Part shown: positions 36,069 through 45,605 of the stretch, piece by piece
Layout of the letters: each line of letters begins with the position of its first letter
How positions within the stretch are numbered: position 1 is the stretch's first letter
Source of the DNA: Clostridioides difficile CD160
GTDB lineage: Bacteria; Bacillota; Clostridia; Peptostreptococcales; Peptostreptococcaceae
Reading direction: 5' to 3'
NCBI RefSeq assembly: GCF_000449425.2
Contig: NZ_AVHW01000093.1
Span: 1 to 46,781 of the forward strand
DNA: 46,781 nucleotides
Notes under the pieces: generated by a model
What the model saw: only the letters and a program-made list of their open reading frames with translations
Databases searched by the model: none
What the model was told of the DNA's origin: nothing
Program-made: the position numbers and the translations under genes

Positions 36069-36767
36069 TCAATTTTTAGTATTTAATTTATAGACTTTAG
36101 GAGTCATTCCTTTTTCTATCTTGAAATTTTTGTAGAAATTATTTAGACTATTATAACCAACCATTTCTGCAATCTCATTTATACTTTTCGTAGTATTTTC
36201 AAGTAACTCAATAGATTTTTCTATTCTTATATGATTTAGATATGATATAAAAGTTGTATTCAAATTACTTTTAAAAATCCTAGATATATTAGATGGATTA
36301 GTTAAAAATAATTTAGCACAATCATTTAGCTTTAAGTCCTTACTATAATTTAAGTTTACATACTCTAGTATCTCATTTAATAAATTATTATTAGTATATT
36401 GATAACCGATAATATTTTCTACAGACTTATTAAACTCATTCATGTCTAATGGTTTAAGGAGTATATCTTTTACATTTAATCTCAAGGCTTTTTGTGCATA
36501 TTCAAAATAGTCAAAAGCAGTTATTACGACAAAGTTTATTTTTTTGGCTAGGTGAGATGTTTTTTCTATTACCTCTAACCCATTATATATTGGCATCTGA
36601 ATATCTATAAACACTATGTCTGGCTCTAAATCAATTATTTTAGCTACTGCTTCATCACCAGATGTTGCTTTACCAACAATCTTTATTGGCATATCTTTCA
36701 TTTCTATAAAGTGTGTTATTATTTTTAGAACAGCTTCTTCATCATCTATTATTAGTGCTCTTCTCAT
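36069..36767 (-). CDS. Response regulator with AraC-type DNA-binding domain
   Basis: 232 residues. The receiver domain (1-120) has the acidic pair IDDEE, phospho-acceptor Asp55 in FIDIQMP and Lys105 in LLKP. The C-terminal domain (about 130-230) has two AraC helix-turn-helices, LNDCAKLFLTNPSNISRIFKSNLNTTFISYLN and INEIAEMVGYNSLNNFYKNFKIEKGMTPKVYK. It lies 113 bases downstream of a histidine kinase gene, its likely partner. Probable targets are the permease and hydrolase genes just downstream. Confidence 0.9.
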   Translation of the reverse strand: MRRALIIDDEEAVLKIITHFIEMKDMPIKIVGKATSGDEAVAKIIDLEPDIVFIDIQMPIYNGLEVIEKTSHLAKKINFVVITAFDYFEYAQKALRLNVKDILLKPLDMNEFNKSVENIIGYQYTNNNLLNEILEYVNLNYSKDLKLNDCAKLFLTNPSNISRIFKSNLNTTFISYLNHIRIEKSIELLENTTKSINEIAEMVGYNSLNNFYKNFKIEKGMTPKVYKLNTKN

Positions 36768-36880
36768 GAGAATTCCTCCCTTTTAGCTTAATAATATAAA
36801 AAAGTAAGATATATAAAACAACATAAAAACATCTAATATATTTCTTAACATTTATAAAACTTATTAATTTTTCATAAGCT

Positions 36881-38386
36881 CTATACATGTTCCTTACAAT
36901 TTTCAATAGGAATTTTAATCATTATGTAAGTCCCCTCTTTATCACTTGACTTTATATTCATATCAAAATCATTTCCATAAGCAGATGTAAATTTTGTATA
37001 TATTAAAGACAATCCATGACCATTATTACTACGAATACCTGCCCTTATTTTGTCTATACTGTCCTCCTCTAAAATAGTTCCATTATTACGAATTTGTATA
37101 ATAGCATACTTAGAATCAACTCTTGCAATTATCTCAACTCGTTTTTCTGTATCAATATCTCTAAATCCATGTGTAAAAGCATTTTCTACAATAGGTTGAA
37201 TAAAGTTAAACGGTACAGAAAGACTATAGAGCTTCTCAGGAATAAGATACTTTACTTTAAGCGCATCTCCATAACGCAATTTCTGTAAGTTTAAATAATT
37301 TTTAATATATAGTATTTCCGATTCTAATTCTACAAAGCGTAAATCAGACCTCATTGTATATCTAAACATTTTAGATAAATCTATTATTGCACTATACAAA
37401 TCATAACTACCATCATCAAGTGCTATACTTGCCATTGAATTTAGAGTATTAAATAAAAAGTGATGGTTTATTCTTAAGTTGGTAACCATATCTTGAGCTA
37501 CCTTTAAATTCATTTCAAGTTGCTCGCCATAATGATATGTTCTTGCAATAGTATTCTCTTTTTCTTGTAAATCTTTTCTTATGTCATTGAATGAACAAAA
37601 ATTTATTATATTTTTAGATATTTGTTTTAAGAGACGTTTTATACTTCTAGCAGCACCTTCTGGTATATCATATAAATTACTATGTGTTGTATCTAAATTT
37701 AAATCAGATAATAATACATATCCTCCTCTTATCACTCCTATACTATTGTTTTTGTATAATATTGGAATATTATATATTGTTATCCCATACTTACATACAA
37801 ACTGGTTGCTACTTTTTTGATTCATACAATCACAGTTTTGAGGAAATTTCATAGGGTTACATTTTTCAAAACAAAATAGAGGAAAATAAGGATTTTTTAA
37901 AACTATATTCCATGAATCATCATATATAATCAATGGAATTTTGAATGGGTCTATAAATTGACCACGAATTGATTCTATTGCTGCATACAAATTTAAAGTA
38001 CTTTCGCTATAATTTATTAAAGTTTTCTTCAAATAATTATTAGGATTAACATCTATAACCTCACTCTCTCCTACATCGTTTACATTATTTGAAACAATAA
38101 GTTCTTTTATTGGTCTATCACCTGTATTTATAGTTTCATGTGTACTGCCAGATTCTATATAAAAAATCATACCTTGGTAAAATGGCTTCCATACTCCATT
38201 TATGATATACAGACCTTCTCCTTCTAAAATATATATCATTTGCTCTTGACCATAATGAACATGATTAAAATGTTTTTTACCTTGCATAGTTACTGCAATA
38301 TATATATTCATAGCTTGTTTTGGATTGTTTTCATCATAAGTGTGTTTCCATTCAATATATCCCCACTCTGTCTTTTGAATTTTCAT
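36881..38386 (-). CDS. Soluble histidine kinase with cupin and cysteine-rich PocR-like sensor domains
   Basis: 501 residues without membrane helices. Residues about 25-105 are a cupin (HVHYGQEQMIYILEGEG ... HETIN). About 130-265 look like a PocR ligand-binding domain with cysteines 172, 176, 185, 187 and 198 (C-x3-C, C-x-C). After a linker helix comes a LytS/YesM-type kinase: INHHFLFNTLN with His309 as likely phospho-acceptor, PFNFIQPIVENAFTHG (N box) and NNGHGLSLIYTKF (G box). The HATPase glycines are present, so it should be active. It senses a cytoplasmic small molecule, metal or redox state; which one is unknown. Confidence 0.85.
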   Translation of the reverse strand: MKIQKTEWGYIEWKHTYDENNPKQAMNIYIAVTMQGKKHFNHVHYGQEQMIYILEGEGLYIINGVWKPFYQGMIFYIESGSTHETINTGDRPIKELIVSNNVNDVGESEVIDVNPNNYLKKTLINYSESTLNLYAAIESIRGQFIDPFKIPLIIYDDSWNIVLKNPYFPLFCFEKCNPMKFPQNCDCMNQKSSNQFVCKYGITIYNIPILYKNNSIGVIRGGYVLLSDLNLDTTHSNLYDIPEGAARSIKRLLKQISKNIINFCSFNDIRKDLQEKENTIARTYHYGEQLEMNLKVAQDMVTNLRINHHFLFNTLNSMASIALDDGSYDLYSAIIDLSKMFRYTMRSDLRFVELESEILYIKNYLNLQKLRYGDALKVKYLIPEKLYSLSVPFNFIQPIVENAFTHGFRDIDTEKRVEIIARVDSKYAIIQIRNNGTILEEDSIDKIRAGIRSNNGHGLSLIYTKFTSAYGNDFDMNIKSSDKEGTYIMIKIPIENCKEHV

Positions 38387-38580
38387 AAAAAATTCCTTTC
38401 TACTTGTAAATTATTTATGTTTATTTTTTAATAAATTTAGTAAATAAAAAAGTATACATACTCTTTCATATGATAGCTTACTATATCAATATTCATTAGT
38501 TTGTACACTTTTTTATATTCATTATTATTTTTTAATTACTTCTAGCTTATTGTATTATTTAAAAATACATAATTTAACTC

Positions 38581-39852
38581 TTATTTAATAACAGAAACTC
38601 CCATATATGGTCTCAAAACTTCTGGAACAACTACAGAACCATCTTCCTGTTGATAATTTTCCAATATAGCTGCAACACTTCTTCCAATAGCTAATCCAGA
38701 GCCATTTAATGTATGTGCATATTCAGCTTTAGAATCTTTATCTCTTTTAAATCTTATTCCTGCTCTTCTAGCTTGGAAATCTTCACAGTTTGAACAAGAT
38801 GAAATCTCAACATATCTATTATAACTTGGCATCCAAACTTCTACATCATATTTAAAAGAAGCTGTGAATCCTAAATCACCTGTACATATCTTCACTACTC
38901 TATATGGTAATTTTAATAATTGTAGCATAGTCTCAGCATTGTTAGTAAGCTTTTCTAACTCATTGTAAGATTCTTCTGGTGCTACTATTTTAACCATTTC
39001 TACTTTGTTAAATTGATGTTGTCTTACCAATCCTCTTGTATCTCTTCCAGCAGAACCAGCTTCTGACCTAAAGCATGGAGTATATGCTGTATAATTTATT
39101 GGTAATTGTTCAAATTTAAGTATTTCATTAGCATGTATATTGGTCAAAGGAACTTCTGATGTTGGAATTAGAAAATAGTCCAGTCCTTCTATTTTAAACA
39201 TATCTTCTTCAAACTTAGGAAGTTGTCCTGTACCTAAAAAACTATTTCTATTTGCCATAAATGGTGGAATAACCTCTGTATATCCGTTTACTGTTGTATT
39301 TGTGTCTAGGTAAAAATTTAATAATGCCCTTTCTAACCTAGCTCCTAATCCTCTATAAAGAGTAAATCTTGAACCAGTTATTTTGCTAGCTGTTTCAAAG
39401 TCAAGTATACCTAGTCCTGCTCCAATTTCCCAATGAGCCTTAGATTCAAAATCAAAATTAGTAGTCTCTCCCCAAGTCCTTACCTCAACATTATCTTCAT
39501 CAGTTTCACCTTGTGGAACTTCTGGATGTGGTACATTTGGTATTCTCATTAACAGATATTCCATCTTATCTTCTACTTGTTTAAGGTTTTGGTCTATAAT
39601 TTTAATCTTGTCAGATAACTCTTTTAACTTGACCTTTTCAATTTCTACATCTTTACCTTCTTTTATAAGATTTGGTATATTTTTAGATGCTATATTTAAT
39701 TCATTTTTCATGACTTCAACTTCTTGAAGAATTTTTCTTCTTTCATCATCTAACTTAACTACTTCATCAAGGCTAAAGGCTTTTTCACCCCTTCTTTCCA
39801 TAGCTTTTTTTATACCATCTAGATTTTCTCTTATTCTTTTTATATCAAGCAT
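38581..39852 (-). CDS. serS: Seryl-tRNA synthetase
   Basis: 423 residues, full length. An N-terminal coiled coil (about 30-105) that holds the tRNA(Ser) arm is followed by the class II core: motif 2 [45 protein letters not shown] and motif 3 [25 protein letters not shown] for serine/ATP binding is present. GAGGAGG precedes the ATG. There is no T-box leader. Its place next to catabolic genes, away from other translation genes, raises the question of whether it is a second copy in this genome. Confidence 0.95.
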   Translation of the reverse strand: MLDIKRIRENLDGIKKAMERRGEKAFSLDEVVKLDDERRKILQEVEVMKNELNIASKNIPNLIKEGKDVEIEKVKLKELSDKIKIIDQNLKQVEDKMEYLLMRIPNVPHPEVPQGETDEDNVEVRTWGETTNFDFESKAHWEIGAGLGILDFETASKITGSRFTLYRGLGARLERALLNFYLDTNTTVNGYTEVIPPFMANRNSFLGTGQLPKFEEDMFKIEGLDYFLIPTSEVPLTNIHANEILKFEQLPINYTAYTPCFRSEAGSAGRDTRGLVRQHQFNKVEMVKIVAPEESYNELEKLTNNAETMLQLLKLPYRVVKICTGDLGFTASFKYDVEVWMPSYNRYVEISSCSNCEDFQARRAGIRFKRDKDSKAEYAHTLNGSGLAIGRSVAAILENYQQEDGSVVVPEVLRPYMGVSVIK

Positions 39853-40219
39853 TTTTTCCTCCTCAGTACTTAAGATTGGATGTTATCTCTTAATCTCAAA
39901 TAATTTTGATAATATGTTTTCTGTCTGAGGTTAAGAAATCTTTTTTGTTTTATCCGAACCTATTTATTTTTATTTAATTTATTTATATTTTACTAACTTT
40001 TTTATATGTTGTCAAATTATATTTAATTAAATTAATACAATTTAATTTTTAATTGTTGTTTTTATAATTAACTTCATTATAATTATATCGATTTTGCTAA
40101 TCAATTATCTATTTTGACTTTTTATTTACCAATCTTATATAATTATTAACTTTCATATAAATTTTTTTACCTTATGATATAATTCTTTATAAATAATTTA
40201 TTTGAATAGGAGGATTTAG
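39853..40219. other. Divergent promoter region of serS and the XRE-cupin gene
   Basis: About 367 AT-rich bases. Near serS a small palindrome (TTAAGA ... TCTTAA around 39868-39893) lies just above the ribosome-binding site. I see no T-box specifier or antiterminator sequence, and no coding frame. Confidence 0.4.
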
Positions 40220-40762
40220 ATGAGCGATTCAAATATAGGTAAGAAATTGACTTTATGTAGAAAAAAACAGAATCTCAGTATAAAAGACTTATCTAAACTA
40301 ATTAAAGTTACACCTTCATTAATAAGCCAAATAGAAAAAGGAAGTGTAAATCCATCCATAAGTTTTTTAAAATCAATTTCAAATGCTTTAAATGTACCAT
40401 TAGTCAATTTTTTTATTCCTTCTATAGATAATTTAGAACTAATTGTGAGAAATAATCAAAGAAGGATATTAATTCTGCCAGACTCAAAAGATATTTTATA
40501 TGAAATGTTATCAAGTAATCCATTTAATGAATTTGAGTTTGCCATTATGAACTTAGCTCCTAAGTCTTATTGTAAGGAAAAAAATGGGCATGACGGAGAT
40601 GAAGTTGCATATGTTCTCAAAGGAAGTGTCCAGCTTAGCTTAGAAGACAATATATTTCAACTAAATGAAGGTGATAGTGTAAAAATTCCATTTGGCATGA
40701 GACATAAATGGGGAAATCCTAATGAAATTGAAAGTAAAGTAATATACATAATTGTTTCATAA
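40220..40762 (+). CDS. XRE-family regulator with C-terminal cupin
   Basis: 180 residues. Residues 8-62 form an XRE helix-turn-helix (KLTLCRKKQNLSIKDLSKLIKVTPSLISQIEKGSVNPSI). Residues about 105-178 form a cupin with HDGDEVAYVLKGSVQLSL and GDSVKIPFGMRHKWGN. This class usually represses or activates adjacent genes in response to a small molecule bound by the cupin. TAGGAGG precedes the ATG. The convergent amidohydrolase and the nitrilase downstream are candidate targets. Confidence 0.9.
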   Translation: MSDSNIGKKLTLCRKKQNLSIKDLSKLIKVTPSLISQIEKGSVNPSISFLKSISNALNVPLVNFFIPSIDNLELIVRNNQRRILILPDSKDILYEMLSSNPFNEFEFAIMNLAPKSYCKEKNGHDGDEVAYVLKGSVQLSLEDNIFQLNEGDSVKIPFGMRHKWGNPNEIESKVIYIIVS

Positions 40763-40829
40763 ACTATTATCTACTTAATTATCTGACATACTACATAGAT
40801 AACTCAATAAATTGATATTTATTTAAGAA

Positions 40830-40909
40830 GGTAGAATTAACAAAATTATACTGGTAAATCTTCAATATAATAAATTGTTGATTTAGCTATAATATCATTT
40901 AATTCTACC
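40830..40909. repeat. 80-base nested imperfect palindrome between convergent genes
   Basis: Outer arms GGTAGAATTAA (40830-40840) and TTAATTCTACC (40899-40909) are perfect complements. Inside them ATTATA pairs with TATAAT, TAAATC with GATTTA and CAAT with ATTG, in nested order, leaving a seven-base loop. This is longer than a normal terminator and lacks a T tail. It could be a miniature inverted-repeat element, a structured RNA or an unusual terminator. Confidence 0.7.
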
Positions 40910-40963
40910 TAATTTGTTATTTAAGTCTATTTTTATATAGTAACAAACTCATGTAACTTGTAT

Positions 40964-42568
40964 CTATTTTAAAGAATATAATACTTCTCCTTCTCTTATA
41001 GTCTTTAGTACTTTAATATCTTTTATTTTCATAGGGTCAATTGTAAGTGGATTTTCATCTAGTATTATTAAATTAGCTAATTTACCTTCTTTAATCGAGC
41101 CTTTTTTGTCTTCTTCAAAATATTGATACGCTGCATTTATAGTAACACCCTTTAAAGCATCTAATGGGCTTATCTTTTCATTTTCTCCTATTTGCACATC
41201 TTTTTTCGTAATTCTATTAACAGCACACCATACTGTTTCAAGCATATTAGGAGCTATTACTGGTGTATCCTGATGTAAAGTGTAAGTTAGACCTTTTTCT
41301 ATAGTTGTTTTAAGTGGACTAATTTTAAATGCTCTATCTTCTCCAAGGTTTTTGATATGAATATCTCCCCAATAGTATGTGTGAGCTACAAAGTATGAAG
41401 GTATCATATTTATTTTCTTCATATCATCAATTTGGTCTTCTCTCACTGTTTGAGCATGTATCATAACTGGTCTTACATCATTTTTACTATTTTCTTCTTT
41501 TAAGTTTAAAACTTTTTCAAATGAATCTATCAACTGGTCTGCTGCCGCATCTCCATTACAATGAGTTAGAAGTTGCATTTTTTCTTTTAATGAAATATTT
41601 ATAAATTTCTCTACTTCTTCATTTTTATATATAGGATATCCACAATAATCATCATCTGAATTTTCGTATGGTCTAGTTAACCATGCTGTCTTACCTTGTG
41701 GAGAGCCATCCAAAAATATTTTATATCCTCCTATTTTAAATCTATTTGTATATTTCTTTATAAAATCTCTATTTCCATCTGCTACAGATTTACTTTTTTT
41801 CAAATCCACATATCCTACAATATCCATCTTTAATTTCTTTTGACTTGCCATTGTTTTTAGAAGGTTAAACTGATTCTCTGCCATTAGACCTTCTTGAGCT
41901 GTTGTAATACCATAGCTTAGATATATGTCCTGTGCTTTGTCAATTGATTTAAAAATCTCATCTGGTGATGGTTGCTTTATTTTAGACGATACATTAAAAA
42001 ATGCATTCTCCTCTAAGTATCCATTTGGTTCTTGACTTCCTTCTACTCTACCAATATGCCCACCTTCTGGGTCCTGTGTTTCATGAGTAACATCAAGTTG
42101 CTTTAATCCTAGTGTATTTGCAACACCCATGTGACCAGAAGCATGTGAAATTAGTATTGGATTCTCTAAAGATGCACTATCAAGTACATCTTTATCTGGA
42201 TGTCTATCTTCTTCTAAGAAATTATTATCATATGAAAATCCAATTATCCATTCGCCTTTTTTTATATTATTTTTATCTTTGAAATCCTGTATTTTTTTTA
42301 CTATATCTTTAAAACTAGTTGCATCTTCTAAAGGAATTAACTTTAGTGTAGTAGCAAAAGCTATCAAGTGGCTATGTGAATCAATAAAAGAAGGCATCAA
42401 TGTCTTCCCTTTTAAATCTATAACTTCTGTATATTTATTTTTTAAAGCAAAGACTTCTTCTTTTGTTCCTATCTTTTTTATTATCTTATCTTTTATAAGA
42501 ATAGCATCTCCACATATTGAATCTTCCATTGTAATGATATTTCCATTGTAATAAATTTTTTCTTTCAT
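40964..42568 (-). CDS. YtcJ-type metal-dependent amidohydrolase
   Basis: 534 residues from ATG 42568, chosen for AAGGAG seven bases upstream; an ATG at 42610 lacks one. Amidohydrolase family 3: the N-terminal beta domain, then FIDSHSHLIAF (metal ligands His65 and His67), LISHASGHMGVANT, TTAQEGLMAENQ, GGYKIFLDGSPQGKTAWL with the bridging lysine or its equivalent, VMIHAQTVREDQ and LHQDTPVIAPNML with the final aspartate. Members hydrolyse amides or formyl groups of varied compounds. The substrate is unknown. It is divergent from the nitrilase gene. Confidence 0.85.
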   Translation of the reverse strand: MKEKIYYNGNIITMEDSICGDAILIKDKIIKKIGTKEEVFALKNKYTEVIDLKGKTLMPSFIDSHSHLIAFATTLKLIPLEDATSFKDIVKKIQDFKDKNNIKKGEWIIGFSYDNNFLEEDRHPDKDVLDSASLENPILISHASGHMGVANTLGLKQLDVTHETQDPEGGHIGRVEGSQEPNGYLEENAFFNVSSKIKQPSPDEIFKSIDKAQDIYLSYGITTAQEGLMAENQFNLLKTMASQKKLKMDIVGYVDLKKSKSVADGNRDFIKKYTNRFKIGGYKIFLDGSPQGKTAWLTRPYENSDDDYCGYPIYKNEEVEKFINISLKEKMQLLTHCNGDAAADQLIDSFEKVLNLKEENSKNDVRPVMIHAQTVREDQIDDMKKINMIPSYFVAHTYYWGDIHIKNLGEDRAFKISPLKTTIEKGLTYTLHQDTPVIAPNMLETVWCAVNRITKKDVQIGENEKISPLDALKGVTINAAYQYFEEDKKGSIKEGKLANLIILDENPLTIDPMKIKDIKVLKTIREGEVLYSLK

Positions 42569-42951
42569 AAAATTCTCCTTAAGCTGTCTATTTTTATAAA
42601 TTTTCTTCATTGTTTTCTTTTTAATTATATTACATTACATTAAATTTGTTTCTTTAGACTTTATTCATGTAAAAGTTTTGTTTTTAATTATTGTTCGCCA
42701 AGAAATAAATACTATTCATTATAAATAAGACAATTTAATAGTCTTCATATTGCTAAAAAGCTATTATAAAATAGTGAGATTAAATATTTGAACTTACTTG
42801 TTTTTGCACAATTGTAATTTTTTAAATCATGATGTATCATTTTAAGTATACAGTTACATCATTATTCACAATATAAAGACTTTACTTATCAAATATCATT
42901 TGATGTAGTCTGTTCAAAGCAACAAATTTAAATATTTTTAGGAGGTTTTTT
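42569..42951. other. Divergent promoter region between amidohydrolase and nitrilase
   Basis: About 383 AT-rich bases. It must hold promoters for both genes and may bind the XRE-cupin regulator. No coding frame and no clear operator palindrome was recognised. Confidence 0.35.
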
Positions 42952-43878
42952 ATGAGCAAAGAAAATAAAAGTGTAAGAATTGCTGTTGTTCAGGCATCAC
43001 CAGTCATAATGGACTTAGAAAAAACAGTTGAAAAAGCATTAGAATTAATTAAAGAAGCTGGTAAAAAAGGAGCAAATATAGTAGTTTTCCCAGAAGCATT
43101 CATACCTGCATATCCAAGAGGTCTTTCATTTGGATTTGTTGTTGGAAGTAGGACAATGGAAGGTAGAGAAGATTGGAAAAGATACTATGATAATTCTGTG
43201 CCAGTTCCTAGTGCTACAACAGATTTATTAGGAAAAGCAGCTCAAGAAGCAGGTGTATACTTATCAATGGGTATAACAGAAAGAGATGGTAATGATATAA
43301 ACTGTACTCTTTATTGCACAAACTTATTTTTCTCTCCAGAAGGTAAACTTATTGGTAAACACAGAAAACTTAAACCTACAGGAACAGAAAGATGTATTTG
43401 GGGCGAAGGAGATGGAAGTACTCTTACAGTAGTTGATACTCCATATGGAAAAATGGGGGGCTTGATTTGTTGGGAAAACTATATGCCATTAGCTAGAACA
43501 GCTCTTTATGCTAAAGGAGTAAAACTTTATATAGCTCCTACCGCAGATTCAAGAGAAGAATGGCAATCAACTATGAAGCATATTGCTTTAGAAGGAAGAT
43601 GTTTCGTTATCGGATGTAATCAATACGTTGAAAAAAATATGTATCCAACTGACCTTAATTACTATAAAGAATTAGATGTCGAACCAGAAATTATGTGTCC
43701 AGGAGGAAGCTGTATAGTTGACCCTTTTGGAAAATATGTAGCTGGACCTATTTTCAATAAAGAAGAAATGTTAATAGCTGATTTAGACTTAGAACAGATA
43801 GTTCTTAGTAGACTAGATTTTGACTCAGAAGGTCATTATTCAAGACCTGATGTCTTTGAATTAATTGTTCATGAATAA
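42952..43878 (+). CDS. Nitrilase (carbon-nitrogen hydrolase family, branch 1)
   Basis: 308 residues. The Glu-Lys-Cys triad is visible: Glu48 in VVFPEAF, the lysine in HRKLKPTGTERCIWGEGDG (Lys139 or Lys141) and Cys173 in LICWENYMPL. The FPEAFIPAYPRG and GEGDGS motifs and the length match true nitrilases that turn organic nitriles to acids plus ammonia, rather than amidases. Family members form helical oligomers. AGGAGG precedes the ATG, and a strong terminator follows the gene. The natural nitrile is unknown. Confidence 0.9.
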   Translation: MSKENKSVRIAVVQASPVIMDLEKTVEKALELIKEAGKKGANIVVFPEAFIPAYPRGLSFGFVVGSRTMEGREDWKRYYDNSVPVPSATTDLLGKAAQEAGVYLSMGITERDGNDINCTLYCTNLFFSPEGKLIGKHRKLKPTGTERCIWGEGDGSTLTVVDTPYGKMGGLICWENYMPLARTALYAKGVKLYIAPTADSREEWQSTMKHIALEGRCFVIGCNQYVEKNMYPTDLNYYKELDVEPEIMCPGGSCIVDPFGKYVAGPIFNKEEMLIADLDLEQIVLSRLDFDSEGHYSRPDVFELIVHE

Positions 43879-43895
43879 TCCTTTACATAAAAATC

Positions 43896-43938
43896 AAAAT
43901 GAGATACTCTTAAATAAATTTAAGGTATCTCATTTTTT
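43896..43938. terminator. Bidirectional terminator after the nitrilase
   Basis: AAAATGAGATAC and GTATCTCATTTTT form the outer stem, with an inner CTTAAA/TTTAAG stem around a TAAA loop, then a T run. It lies between the convergent nitrilase and YhdH-type genes. Confidence 0.85.
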
Positions 43939-43980
43939 CTTAATATTCTAAAATTATACTTATAAATTTAATTTAACTAC

Positions 43981-44979
43981 CTACTTTTTTTCTAAATCAA
44001 CTACTGTTCTTCCTACATGCTTTCCTGCCATTATTGAATCTATACTATTATTTAATTCCTCTAGCGATACTACATTTACCATATCATTTAAATCATGTAA
44101 TTTCCATTCATTAGATAATAAATCCCATATCTTTAATCTTACATTCATTGGGCATTCTACAGAGTCTATACCATATAAAGTAACTCCCTTTAAGATAAAT
44201 GGATACACTGAACTTGTAAACTCAATTCCACCTGCATTACCACAAGTTGTCACTGCTCCACAATAATTAGTTGTCTTTATTGCTGTTGATAAAGTATTTC
44301 CTCCTACTGTATCTATCACTCCAGCCCATCTTGGTCTAAGTAGAGGTCTACCTGAATTATCGTCTACTTCTGACCTATGTATAACATCTTTAACTCCTAA
44401 ATCTAACAGTACTTCTTTCTGTTCTTCTAATTTTCCTGTTGATACTACAACTGAATAACCTAATTTAATCAATATTTTAGCTGCAATTACTGCAACTCCT
44501 CCTGTACCACCAGTAACTAATACATCTCCCATATCCTTATCTACAGAGTTTATAAATTTGTATACAGATAAAGCTGCTGTAAATCCTGCTGTACCATAAT
44601 CCATTGCTTCTTTCAATGAAAGATTTTTTGGAAGTCTCACTACCCATCTAGAAGGAACTCTTATATATTCTGAAAATCCACCAGAAGTATTCATCCCCAA
44701 ATCATAACCTGTTACTAAAACTTCATCTCCAACTTTAAAATCATCACAACTACTAGATTCTACTATACCAGATGCGTCAATTCCTGGTGTATGAGGATAT
44801 TTTCTAGTAACACCCTTATTTCCATTTGCAGAAAGTGCATCTTTATAATTTAGAGAAGAATATTTTACTTTTATTAAAACTTCTCCTTCTGGCAATGAGT
44901 CTATTTCTCTTTCAACTATATTTCTCTTAAAACTGCCTTCTTCTTCTGTAATATATAATGATTTAAATTTTTTATTCAT
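43981..44979 (-). CDS. YhdH/AcuI-family quinone oxidoreductase
   Basis: 332 residues of the zinc-free medium-chain dehydrogenase family: KYSSLNYKDALSANGNKGVTRKYPHTPGIDASGIV at the start, VTGYDLGMNTSGGFSEY, then the NADPH fold VLVTGGTGGVAVIAAKIL. The YhdH/YhfP branch includes acrylyl-CoA reductase AcuI. It would reduce an activated double bond or quinone using NADPH. A MarR gene is divergent, with two palindromes in the 103-base gap, so it is probably the repressed target. GGAGG precedes the ATG. Confidence 0.88.
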   Translation of the reverse strand: MNKKFKSLYITEEEGSFKRNIVEREIDSLPEGEVLIKVKYSSLNYKDALSANGNKGVTRKYPHTPGIDASGIVESSSCDDFKVGDEVLVTGYDLGMNTSGGFSEYIRVPSRWVVRLPKNLSLKEAMDYGTAGFTAALSVYKFINSVDKDMGDVLVTGGTGGVAVIAAKILIKLGYSVVVSTGKLEEQKEVLLDLGVKDVIHRSEVDDNSGRPLLRPRWAGVIDTVGGNTLSTAIKTTNYCGAVTTCGNAGGIEFTSSVYPFILKGVTLYGIDSVECPMNVRLKIWDLLSNEWKLHDLNDMVNVVSLEELNNSIDSIMAGKHVGRTVVDLEKK

Positions 44980-44996
44980 AAATTTCCTCCCAATAT

Positions 44997-45050
44997 AATT
45001 AGTTTTATGTTAAACTAATTATAGTTTATAAATAGTTTTATGTCAAACTA
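44997..45050. promoter_or_regulatory. Two tandem MarR operators between the oxidoreductase and marR genes
   Basis: The first is a perfect inverted repeat, AATTAGTTT-tatgtt-AAACTAATT (44997-45020). The second, TAGTTT-tatgtc-AAACTA (45033-45050), shares arms and spacer. Centres are 33 bases apart, about three helical turns, so two dimers would bind on one face. Both lie between the divergent starts. Confidence 0.8.
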
Positions 45051-45082
45051 ATTTAAATAGATTAAGGATTGGAGATTAATTT

Positions 45083-45520
45083 ATGGAAGATAAATATATT
45101 ATACATTTCATAAGTAAAACAAAAGCTAATATGGTTAAGTTTATTGAAAGTAGACTTAGTCAAAATGGTTTATATGAATTGATACCTACTCATGGAAATA
45201 TTTTAACTGCACTTTATGAAAACAATGGAATACTTACAATGAAAGAAATTGCAACTAAAATAGGAAAGGATAAGTCTACTGTTACAGTATTGGTTAATAA
45301 ACTCATAAATCTAGGATATATAGAAAGACAAAAATGTACTAGTGATAAGCGTATTACATATATAAAACTTACAGAAAAAGCATTACTTATAGAAGATACT
45401 TTTAATAGTATCTCAACACAAGTTAAAGAGACAGCATACCATAATATTACAGAAAATGAAAAACAAGAATTTCTTAGAATTTTAAAAAAAATCAATGATA
45501 ATTTTAAAAATGCTGACTAA
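45083..45520 (+). CDS. MarR-family regulator
   Basis: 145 residues: an N-terminal dimer helix, then the winged helix LTMKEIATKIGKDKSTVTVLVNKLINLGYIERQKCTSDKRITYIKLTEK (about 51-100). It is the likely repressor of the divergent YhdH-type oxidoreductase and of itself through the two palindromes at 44997-45050. The cysteine in RQKCTSDKR sits in the wing and could sense electrophiles or oxidants; this is inference. Rubrerythrin follows 85 bases downstream on the same strand. Confidence 0.88.
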   Translation: MEDKYIIHFISKTKANMVKFIESRLSQNGLYELIPTHGNILTALYENNGILTMKEIATKIGKDKSTVTVLVNKLINLGYIERQKCTSDKRITYIKLTEKALLIEDTFNSISTQVKETAYHNITENEKQEFLRILKKINDNFKNAD

Positions 45521-45605
45521 ATTGAGCATAATTATATCTCCTATTGGAATAATAAATAAAAAGAATCAAATATTGTAAAAATTTATTGTGATAGAGAGGT
45601 AGAAT

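Noticed and set aside
39853-40219. T-box leader before serS
   Set aside because: No GGTGG-AACCGCG type T-box sequence, specifier loop or terminator hairpin could be found.
40220-40407. Minus-strand open frame overlapping the XRE-cupin gene
   Set aside because: Shadow of the real gene, which has a good ribosome-binding site and clear HTH and cupin domains.
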